Shown here: in pieces, positions 56,138 through 64,000 of the stretch | Layout of the letters: every line of letters begins with the position of its first letter | Numbering within the stretch: position 1 is the first letter of the stretch | Notes under the pieces: generated by a model | What the model saw: the letters and a program-made list of their open reading frames with translations, nothing else | What the model was told of the DNA's origin: nothing | Database searches by the model: none | Translations under genes and position numbers: made by a program | Assembly (NCBI GenBank): GCA_006503535.1 | Contig: QYRS01000007.1 | Coordinates: 2,108,001-2,172,000 of the forward strand | Direction: 5' to 3' | Length of the DNA: 64,000 bases | From: Arthrinium phaeospermum | Taxonomy: Eukaryota; Ascomycota; Sordariomycetes; Amphisphaeriales; Apiosporaceae

Positions 56138-57673
56138 TCAGGACTCCTGACCACGGGCACGCTCCTTCTTCTTCTTCAGCTTGGCCATGCGTTCATCGAC
56201 CGCCTTGTAGCCCCGCTCCAGCTTGTCCGCGAAGGTGGCGGCCATGACCTTGCCGGGGTCACCGCCGCCCCGGACCTGGTAGGGGCAGACCAGGTGGTCG
56301 ACCCGCAAGCCCCGGGCCGCCCGCTCCTGCTTGAAGTCGGCGAAGAACTTCTTGAAGGCCTCGGCGGCCGCCTCCTTGCCGTGCTCCGTCTTGTTGACAT
56401 AGAGCGGGTGGTCGTCCGTGGTGTCGTCCCAGCCGTAGCGGCGCGGGTTGAAGTGGGCGATGCTGTCGAGGAACAGGTTCATGGCCTCGACGTGCTCGGG
56501 ATAGATGAGGCCGCCGCTCTTCTCGAACAGCAGGACGGAGCCGACCCAGGGGCGCAGGCGGTCGAGGTCGGGGACCGGGGGGAACGCGACCTTGTTCTTC
56601 TCGTTGCGGTAGACGTGGAAGGTGGGGCTGACGTAGTACAGGTGGCGCGCATCGACGTTGCGCATCGTGCCCGGGTTCAGGTCCGGCTTGGCCCAGCCGT
56701 GGGCCTCGGCGTTGTAGCAGCGCAGGAACCACTCGAGGCCGAGCTTGCGCGGGCCCACGGCGTGGTCCTGCTCGATGCCGTGCCTGTCGCCGCGGAACTT
56801 GGGCACGTGGATGCGCGTGACGAGGTGCTGCATGCGCTGCGCCTGCTGCTGCGGGCCGGCGAAGTTCGCGGTCCAGCGCGCCAGGGCGCCGTCGCCGTGG
56901 ATCAGCAGGGCGGGCACCGTGTCGACTTTTTCGGCCAGCGTGGCGAGGCGGTCGGGCGGGCCGGCGGCGAAGTTCATCTCGTGCAGCTGCAGGCAGTCGA
57001 GGGCGTGGCGGAAGTCGCGCAGGTCGGCGTCGTCCAGGACGACGTTCTTGCCCGCGTGCTCGGGGGCGGGGTCGGGCTTGGTGCTGAGGAACAGGATGTC
57101 GCCGAAGCGGGCCATCATGTGGCCGGGCGCGCCGAGGGCCATGTAGCTCTTGTTCATGGGGCAGCCGAGGACGGGGGAATTGGACTCGAGGAAGGCGACG
57201 AGGCCGTGGCCGGTGGGGGCGTGGCCGAGGAGGTTGAGGTTGCGGTTGATGCTCAGGACGCTGAAGGTCTCGCGGTAGAGGCCGATGTGCTCGTCGGCGT
57301 GGACGGTGGTCTTGCCGTTGACGACCTTCTGCTTGCACCAGACGAGCTTGGGCTTCTGCTCGGTGGCAGGGAACAGGATGGCGCGGACATGGTCGGCGGA
57401 GGGGCGCTGGGCGTCGCTGAAGCCGGCGTAGCTCTTGCAGAGCAGCTTGTGGAGGGGGTGGTCCTTGACCTGGCACTCGCGGGAGCAGTAGCGGGCGCTC
57501 TTGCAACCTCCGCAGCGGTCCTTGCCGGGCTTCTCGCAGAAGTTGCAGCGGCTGCGCAGCTCGGGGTCCGACTCGGGGGTCATCGCGGGGAGGTGGTCGT
57601 TGAAGGTGGTGGTGGCCATTGTCATGACCGAGGCGCGCTCAGCGGCCTCCTTTCGTTTGGTGCGGACATCCAT
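56138..57673 (-). CDS. MYND-type zinc-finger protein
   Basis: A single unbroken frame of 511 codons from the ATG at 57673 (MDVRTKRKEAAERASVM) to the stop at 56138. A later ATG at 57618 (MATTTFNDHLP) is also possible. The MYND finger lies at about residues 42-82: CNFCEKPGKDRCGGCKSARY, then CSRECQVKDHPLHKLLC, with the C-C-C-C-C-C-H-C zinc-ligand pattern of the family. The rest, about 420 residues, is a conserved-looking fungal region (FLRCYNAEAHGWAKPD, RHLYYVSPTFHVYRNEKNKV, DHPLYVNKTEHGKEAA). It contains no SET motifs, so a SMYD methyltransferase is unlikely. The C-terminus is Lys-rich (KLKKKKERARGQ) and may be nuclear-targeting. MYND fingers bind Pro-rich partners. The 5' flank is a repeat array. 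Confidence 0.85.
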   Translation of the reverse strand: MDVRTKRKEAAERASVMTMATTTFNDHLPAMTPESDPELRSRCNFCEKPGKDRCGGCKSARYCSRECQVKDHPLHKLLCKSYAGFSDAQRPSADHVRAILFPATEQKPKLVWCKQKVVNGKTTVHADEHIGLYRETFSVLSINRNLNLLGHAPTGHGLVAFLESNSPVLGCPMNKSYMALGAPGHMMARFGDILFLSTKPDPAPEHAGKNVVLDDADLRDFRHALDCLQLHEMNFAAGPPDRLATLAEKVDTVPALLIHGDGALARWTANFAGPQQQAQRMQHLVTRIHVPKFRGDRHGIEQDHAVGPRKLGLEWFLRCYNAEAHGWAKPDLNPGTMRNVDARHLYYVSPTFHVYRNEKNKVAFPPVPDLDRLRPWVGSVLLFEKSGGLIYPEHVEAMNLFLDSIAHFNPRRYGWDDTTDDHPLYVNKTEHGKEAAAEAFKKFFADFKQERAARGLRVDHLVCPYQVRGGGDPGKVMAATFADKLERGYKAVDERMAKLKKKKERARGQES

Positions 57674-57689
57674 GACGTTGCGGAACAGA

Positions 57690-59023
57690 TTGGCTACAAG
57701 GCGAGTCCTTTCAAGTACCCAACCCATCAGCATATACGGAAAAGAAAAGGACAAAGTCTCGGAATGCCAACTTACTGGTTGCTAATTCCGGATCGAGAGG
57801 TATGACTTCTCAAAGCGTTTCAACCGCTGTTGAGGAAGGCAGGAGGGCTGGCTTTGACCTGTTGATGGTTCGGAGAACCGGAAATATTGGGAGTTTGGGG
57901 TGTTTGGGAGAAGTGTGATGGCCAAGAAGGTAAAAGACCTTTCATGTATCCATCAGTATGAAGGAATAAAAAGAAAGGCTCGGAATATTGACTTACTGCT
58001 TTTTCACCCGGGGATCGCTAATGTAGCGTCTAAAGGCGTTCCGTCTGTTGTTGATGAAGGGTACTTGGGAGAAGTGTGATGGCCAAGAAAGTAACAAGAC
58101 CTTTCATGTATCCATCAGTATGAAGGAACAGAAAAATGAAGGAACAGAAAAAGAGGCTCAGGATATTGACTTGCTGCTTGTTCATCCGGGGATCGCAAGA
58201 TGTAGGTAGTGCTCAAGGCGTTCCGTCCGTTATTGACGAAGGGTACGAAGGGTACTTGGGAGGAGTGTGGTGACAAAAGAAGGCAAGAAAGCCTTTTATG
58301 TATCCATCAGTACGAAGGAACAAAAAAAAAGGACTCGGAATATCGACTTACTTCTTGTTCAGCCGCCGAACGCTACTGTAGCGTCTCAGGGAGTTCCGTC
58401 TGTTGTTGGTGTAGACAGGAGGGGTCCACGTGACCTGGTGAAGCTTGGGGTTACAAGGAAACAATACGTGTCTTGAGTGCTCTGAGAAAACGCAAGATGA
58501 TCAGGTATGACTTGCCAAAGCGTTCAAGCCGGCGTATTAGATCAAGGCCGGAAGGCTTGTCGTGATTTATTGATGGTTGGGGGTGCAGGAAACAATGCGA
58601 GACCTGAATGCTCTGAGAACTCACAAACTGATCAGGTATGACTTCCCAATAGGGTTTCAGCCGGCGTATTAGATCAAGGCAGGAGGTCTTGCCGGAATCT
58701 GTTAATGGTTGGGGGTGCAGAAAATATCAAGAGGTCTGGGTGGTTTGAGAAACCGCAGAATGATCAGGTAGGACTTCTCAAAGCGTTCCGGCCGGCGTAT
58801 TAGATCAAGGCCGAAAGGCTTGCCGAGAAATGTTGATGGATGGGGTGCAGGAGATAATACGAATCTTGTGCGCTCTGAGAAACAGCAGAACGATCAGTTG
58901 TGACTTCCCAATAGCGTTCCAGCCGTCGTATTAGATCGAGGCAGGAAGGCTTGTTGTGATCTGTTGATGGTTGGGGATGCGGGAAGTATCAAGAGATCTG
59001 GGTGGTTTGAGGAACCGCAGACT
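57690..59023. repeat. Degenerate tandem-repeat array upstream of the MYND gene
   Basis: Two interlocked repeat types. Type A (57690-58497, about 160-240 bp spacing) has CCTTTCATGTATCCATCAGT, then GAAGGAA, then CGGAATATTGACTTACTGC, then GGGGATCGCTAATGTAGC. Clear copies start near 57942, 58104 and 58292, and a diverged one near 57705 reaches the gene's 5' side. Type B (58499-59023) has four units of 130-132 bp starting GATCAGG at 58499, 58630, 58762 and 58892, each containing CCGGCGTATTAGATCAAGGC or a variant. Types A and B share the TATGACTTCTCAAAGCGTTTCAACC segment (58380-58498 is a hybrid). On the minus strand several A units carry GTAAGT at the same place (for example near 57775, 58000 and 58355). 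Confidence 0.8.
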
Positions 59024-60234
59024 AGGTGGGGGATTTTTTTGATTTTCACAAGTGAGAAGAAAGTGTGCACCTGCCACCTGCGGATTTTTATTTTTGTTCT
59101 TGCATTGCAAGGCACTTGCGTTCAATGCTACATGCGTTCAATGCCACATGCGTTCAATGCCATCGTTGCCTGTGGTACCCGCTTAAAGCTCACTGTAAGC
59201 GAGCAGGTGCTAGCGACGGCGACCTGTAGTGACCCGCATACATCGTGGCCTGCGCTCTGGTACAGTACTTGGAGTACTTGGTACAAGTCACAATGCAAGC
59301 ACCTCTGGTTCATCTGGCTTTCTAGGACCTTGTGATGACCTTTTTAGTCGTCTATACGTGTATGTCTATAGTACTATCGAATATCTGGAGAGGCAGAACG
59401 CTAGAGTCCCTCAAAGACCACACGGAACGGAATTGAAACGCAGGTGGAGTCTCAGATGGCGGCGATATCTGAAAAACCTGGAGGGGGAGGAAATCATCAC
59501 TGGGCACAACTAGAACTCCCTTGTACTGTGTGCGGTGGTATGGGCAGCCCTGACGTATAGCCTGCTGTGAATCCTCGCAGATTATCAAACGCTCTCTGGT
59601 CTTCCGGCCAAGATCGTAAGCCTTGAAGCCTCAAGAAAATCGTTCACACTTGTACCGATTATGGTACTTGAAATAGCACTGCAGAGATCCTGCCATCTGT
59701 GATGAACGATACGGGGTTCTCGATTATACGACGGATGTGGGAATCTACCTTGTTAATGTTCAGTTGGCTGAACTGTGCTATGGAAACAGCTCAATCTTGA
59801 TGTTCTAGACGAAGACGAATTTCTTAACCCTGTCTGTTCAACATAAGGCCAGGCAAGTTTACCTTTTGTTGGAGAAAGACGATCATCCCGAAACTACATG
59901 TTTTGGATACCAACCGGGTCTCATCGGCGACTGACGCCGAAGAGAACTGAATCATTCTTGTGTGAACATCATTGATATTCCTCCTAAGGAAATTACTTGA
60001 GCAAATCGTTGTGCACAATACAAGTAGAAACCCTCCACGTGACCCTGTTGCTCTTCTCCCAACCCAAGCAAAGAAGTGAGAGGATGACAGCAAATTCCAC
60101 TTTGAAAGGGTTTGCAGACACTTCTTCGCAGTCCTAGGACACTTCTTCGCAGTCCTAGCCGTTGTTGTCATTCATCGTTTGCCGCAAAGAAGGGCGTATA
60201 GACATAGAACAGGGTGCTGAGATTCCACCGGGCT
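59024..60234. other. Intergenic with short direct repeats
   Basis: 1.2 kb without a gene. Small repeats: ATGCGTTCAATGC in three close copies (59117-59162), and GACACTTCTTCGCAGTCCTA twice in tandem (60117-60158). Confidence 0.6.
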
Positions 60235-60939
60235 CTAGTTGTTCACTTTGGTGTATTTGATGGTGATCGGTAGGAAGTTTTGGTTGACTGTGCTTTTGCC
60301 TGCATCCATGATCGTTAGCATACATACATACTCCTTTATTTGCATGTTGCTCCTGCGTTGTTGGGACCGGACTTACCATCGAACCACTTGACATTCCAGC
60401 CATTGTCGGGATCCGGGAAGGCCACCCACTGCCCGCCCATGTCGAGCTTCAGGCTGTCCTCAACCATCTGGAAGGAGTTCCAGTTGGTGTTGCTGTCGGT
60501 GGCGCTCAGGCCGGCCGGCATGGTGACGTCGACAAAGTCGCGGAAGGCGCCCTCGCCCGTGACGGCAATGGCGTGGTCCACGATGCCGATGGGGTAGGTG
60601 TGCAGGGTGCTGCAGCCGGCCTTCTGGCTCGAGGCCGGGTACACCTGCACCGTCATGTAGTTGTCCCCGCCGCCGTAGACGCCGATCTTGTTGGCCTTCA
60701 TGCGCAGCACTTGGCCGTCTAGTTCCCGGTTCCCGCTGCTGTTTGCCGCGCGCACGGTTGTCAGTCTTATTAACGTGTCACGTGAGCGGGAAGGAGCTCG
60801 TTCAGGGAGGATGTGCTGCTTACCCGGAGACCGTGAGCCGGTACACTTCGATTCCTCCTGCGCGGTGGTGCATGATGGGGGATGCCATGAGGGCCTTGGC
60901 CGTGAAGGCTAGCGAGATGATGGTGTTGATCCACTTCAT
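60235..60939 (-). CDS. Small secreted protein, unknown family
   Basis: Three exons (60939-60824, 60765-60377, 60299-60235), all with consensus GTAAG donors, give a clean 189-residue protein. Residues 1-19 (MKWINTIISLAFTAKALMAS) are a signal peptide. The mature part starts HHRAGGIEVYRLTVSG and is Gly/Asn/Asp-rich with beta-like character: KANKIGVYGGGDNYMTVQVY, a single Cys in KAGCSTLHTYPIGIV, VTGEGAFRDFVDVTMPAGLS, DMGGQWVAFPDPDNGWNVKW. It ends LPITIKYTKVNN. Exon 3 is short but restores the final beta strand: reading straight through the second intron would end differently. I do not recognise the family. Its size and secretion fit an apoplastic or wall-associated protein or effector-like protein, but this is inference. 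Confidence 0.8.
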
Positions 60940-63235
60940 TGTTTCTGGGACTGGTCTGATGTTGCAACAAAGCAGTTGAGTATCGGTAGATAAGATGGCA
61001 AATGGTCAATGATGTCGTAAAGGTGTCGAAATTTCTAGGTTTGCAAGCTGATGCCAAAGATAGAAAACGTGTTCATTATTACGTGTGACGAGCTGAAGAG
61101 ACACGGGCTGAGGGCTGAGGGATGGGTGCTTAATTAGAGACATTGCTTCCCCTAACATCAAACGACCGGATCGGGGTCCAAGGAATGTGCTTTCCATTTG
61201 CCCCGCCAGTAACACCATGTGGCATCACAACAGTATGCAAGGGAGGTATTCGTTGTATTCGCCTTTTTGTCTCTGCGCGAATAGGTACGATTCCATTGCC
61301 ACCCTTGTTGGCTGACATCACAATGATTGATTGGTGGCCGGCCCAGAGTCGTGGGGGGTTACATGGGAACTGTGTGCGGTATATCAGGGGCCCCAACTGC
61401 CCCAAGTCGATATGGTAGCCCACTAAATTTAGGCCGTGGGGAGCCTGCTCTGCCCCCCTCCGAGCTCCAATACGACAAACTGCCTGCACCTCTCCAGATC
61501 ATCCAACCACAGGCTAAAAGCAACAACAATCTATTATTTAGCATGCCAAGCACAACCTGGTATGGTCGGAGGTAAACAGATTCGAACTTTCGCCCTCGTG
61601 GCCATGACACCGAGCTTGGATCTCCTCGCGTGGTAAACAGACTGGCGAAGCTTGTATGTACCGTAACCGTAAGTAGCCCTGCTTTTCTGTCTGCCGAAGC
61701 CGAGGCGCTGTTGGGTTGGTTCAGTGCTGGCCATCTTATCCACCATCACAGCGCAGCGTCCGTCACCTGAGCTAGAAAGGAGGTAGGTCACATCCAACCG
61801 TCGCAACGAAGTCCAGAAATCGTTGTTTGATTGCTACACTGACACCCGGAATCATTTAGGGACTGAGCATTGATAGAGTCGGGCGATTAGAATCTTCTAG
61901 CCTTGTTGATTTTGGCCTTGGCCCTTAGCCAACACGATAGGGCAGTAGGTTGACAAAGCACTGCTATTGGGCAAGGGCGACCGGAGCCTGCTATCGGACC
62001 ACATCGCCTAACACAAATCGCCTAACACATCTGCCGTTGTTGTTTGTTATATTCTCGCCATAACTTTCGCAATGCAACGCTGTCAATGAGAGCCTGGGAG
62101 AAAAACTTGGTGGTCTCGGGACTCTGTTCATTTTTTCTTCTACGTTTGCCGATAGTACCCGGCTTTGAATCAACGAATGCATCGGGGACGCGGAATACAA
62201 CTTCAAGTTCGATGTTCGAGGAAAAGTCATTTCTGATTTCAACCACGACGCTTGATAGAGCATCAGATATTATTACTGGGACTACCAGCCAGCCGAGACT
62301 CGCAAGTTACGTGACCCCCTGACCAGGCTTGCTGCGACGACCGATACACATTATCGATATCCTTTTATTGGCGGCTGCAGTCAAAACCTCTTTTGTGGCC
62401 ATATCGGGAACCTCGGGAAACATGTTTCGGGAGCGTGCTGTCCAACAGACGCCGCAAAGACCGCCGACGAGAAAATGCCGCTATCTGTAGCATGTACCCA
62501 TTTAACTCGACGACTTTGGCTTATACTTCATACCTACATGGAGGCTGCACCTCCTTGTGTATGCGCGCCGCCAGATAAGTGACTTGCTAGAGTATCCAAA
62601 TGGTACCGAATCAGCCCCCTATGATAAGAAGGCACTTCCGAAGGGCGAAATGTGGCTTGGGGGCTCGTGTGTGTTCGCCCTTGAAACGGTTGGCTTGGCC
62701 TCTCTGTTGGGCAAAGCATAGGTAACCGAAAAAAAGATTGATAGCCGGCTGTCGGAAGCTCCTGAACTACCGGGTGCCTATCTCAAATTGCGGTGGTATC
62801 TTTAGAAGGCGAAACATAATATATGGTGAGTTGATACTACCGGTGAGCAGTTGCTAACTGCGTTCTAGCAAACAGTCTGAAATGCCGACAAGCAGCGTCA
62901 TTGACACGCTTCGGCAAGAGATCCCATGGCCAAGGAAACGAAAACTGTGATGACTCGGGTTATCCGTTGCCAGATTGCGTCCCGCAAGCCGCTAAGAGGG
63001 CTGGCGCCCGACCTGCTGTTTGCTTTCGTCGTGAAACTGCCGCGGGCTATCTTCAGATGGACAATAGAGTTTCACTGGCGCAGCCGTTTTGACCAGCAAC
63101 GGGCGCCTCTCAATTTCACCCTGTCTGTTTATGTTTACGCCCAAGTCTTGACGGATGGCTATTTCAAGGGGAGGAATGCCGGCCTGCGAAACCACATCCT
63201 GGTCGCTGCTTCCGGTCATTAACGCTCGCTCTGGA
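60940..63235. other. Long intergenic region, no supported gene
   Basis: 2.3 kb. GGTAAACAGA occurs twice, 60 bp apart (61571 and 61632), around a GTTCGAATC-like T-loop, but no tRNA folds. Open frames at 61130-61489 and 62901-63222 have no recognisable content. Confidence 0.45.
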
Positions 63236-64000
63236 ATGTCGTTCGACACACTAACGCCTACCGTCACGCTTCGTCCCAGACATCTGGGGAAGGAAACCCA
63301 CTCACGTCATTCGTCTCTCTCGTCTTCTCCCACCAGCAACTCTGCGCAGTTCGAACCGCTCCCCGGGATGACCGCTATGCCGTGGCTCGTGCGGACGACG
63401 ACGTCGTCCTCGATGGGGTCGCCGAGATCCTCCCTCGGGCCCTTTTCCCCTACGCGGGACCAGCAGTCGGCCATGAGCATCAGCTACATCCTGCCGCTGA
63501 TGGACGGGGCCACGGGGTCCGTCCCTCTGACGCACGAGCATTCACTTTGGCCCCTGCTGAGGACGGACGCGATGCACTGCATGCGCGCAGTGTCCCAGAT
63601 CTTTGCCGCCTTCGCGACTTCGCTGAGCCGGAGAAGGGGGCAGATGAGTTGGAAGGAGCACAGGGAGATCTTCCTCTACTTGGTCCTTTCACTACTGGAG
63701 TTGCAGTTCCTACTGACAGCTATCCCAATGTGGCTCCTGATGCCCGGTTTCTTCGTCTTGCCTCTGCTCCTGATCGAGTGCAGCCTGATCTGGTCCTTGA
63801 TTCAGATCGTCAACAGTGAGGATCGCACTTTCGTCTGCCGCTGGAACGGGGCGGACGAAGAGAAAGAGGAAGGATGGGAGCATTACACCTGGGCCGTGGT
63901 CGGCGGCATGGAATGGAGCGAAGACCACCTCCGCAAGAAGACGTTGCCTAGATTAACGGAACTTTTCAACCACGACATGCACACCTTTCTACCCTACCGG
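63236..64000 (+). CDS. Membrane protein, N-terminal part, continues beyond right edge
   Basis: From the ATG at 63236 (MSFDTLTPTVTLRPRHLGKE) the frame is open to the window end, 255 codons. A Ser-rich cytosolic segment (SSLSSSPTSNSAQFEPLPGM, then MGSPRSSLGPFSPTRDQQSA) is followed by ISYILPLMDGATGSVPLTHE and an amphipathic stretch. Two adjacent hydrophobic segments come next: FLYLVLSLLELQFLLTAIPM and MPGFFVLPLLLIECSLIWSL. After them WAVVGGMEWSEDHLRKKTLP and LFNHDMHTFLPYR resemble the start of a hydrolase-like domain of the fungal membrane DUF676-type lipase proteins, but the catalytic part is outside the window. The family call is tentative. Only the membrane topology is well supported. Confidence 0.65.
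   Translation, partial: MSFDTLTPTVTLRPRHLGKETHSRHSSLSSSPTSNSAQFEPLPGMTAMPWLVRTTTSSSMGSPRSSLGPFSPTRDQQSAMSISYILPLMDGATGSVPLTHEHSLWPLLRTDAMHCMRAVSQIFAAFATSLSRRRGQMSWKEHREIFLYLVLSLLELQFLLTAIPMWLLMPGFFVLPLLLIECSLIWSLIQIVNSEDRTFVCRWNGADEEKEEGWEHYTWAVVGGMEWSEDHLRKKTLPRLTELFNHDMHTFLPYR

Noticed and set aside
56294..57805. 503-codon open frame on the plus strand
   Set aside because: Antisense of the MYND gene. Val/Gly/Glu-rich shadow, whereas the minus frame has a complete MYND finger.
61560..61650. tRNA-like T-loop (GTTCGAATC on the minus strand) flanked by GGTAAACAGA repeats
   Set aside because: No acceptor pairing, no D-arm and a mismatched T-stem, so not a tRNA gene.

Overview
The window is nuclear DNA of a filamentous ascomycete, most likely a Sordariomycete. 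Genes carry short GT..AG introns of about 50-200 nt and third codon positions are GC-rich. The gene set is fungal: a conidiation-specific protein 6 homologue, a HET-domain protein, a DUF3328/UstYa-like remnant, a GPI-anchored wall protein, fungal-type DAHP synthase and mitochondrial mL50. One nuclear tRNA-Lys(TTT) with a 28-nt intron lies at 35853-35954. Both window ends cut through genes.

Left part (1-40.5 kb): a Ser-rich protein disrupted by an exact 206-bp tandem duplication (1-1074, -); a broken conserved coiled-coil protein (3855-5477, +); a second tandem duplication of 281/285 bp (6010-6575); a Thr/Pro/Asn-Gly-rich GPI-anchored protein (7304-9692, -); a LITAF-domain protein (13516-14238, -); a MetE/UROD-like protein (14968-16264, -) diverging from an MmgE/PrpD protein (17571-19103, +); a secreted alpha/beta hydrolase (19253-20475, -); a Kelch protein (21429-22802, +); a purine phosphoribosyltransferase (23849-24767, -); a nitrilase (26083-27263, -); a cytochrome P450 (28261-30079, -); a decayed HET gene (32009-34152, +); a DUF1304 protein (34643-35001, -); the tRNA; an SGNH hydrolase (36076-37497, -); and a DAHP synthase (39104-40496, +) with a perfect CPC1/Gcn4 site upstream. 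Nearly every gene here is interrupted by one or more single-base frame breaks, mostly apparent losses in short homopolymers.

Right part (40.9-64 kb): a Cys-rich type I membrane protein (40931-41597, -) shares a 328-bp divergent promoter with mL50 (41926-43140, +). Then come an alpha/beta hydrolase (43585-44592, +), Con-6 (44847-45169, -), an AAA+ ATPase (47075-49194, +), an MFS transporter (49792-51529, +) with a UstYa-like remnant 3' of it (51568-51990, +), a zinc alcohol dehydrogenase (54655-55817, +), a MYND-finger protein (56138-57673, -) whose 5' side abuts a 1.3-kb degenerate tandem-repeat array (57690-59023), a small secreted protein (60235-60939, -) and a partial membrane protein (63236-64000, +). 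Apart from the UstYa-like remnant, these genes read cleanly. The contrast with the left 40 kb is the strongest large-scale signal in the window.

No complete biosynthetic cluster, transposon or CRISPR array is visible. The best candidate for something unusual is the transporter/UstYa-like pair as a possible relic of a ribosomally made peptide (RiPP) cluster. Next is the repeat array in front of the MYND gene, which carries a recurrent splice-donor-like motif.
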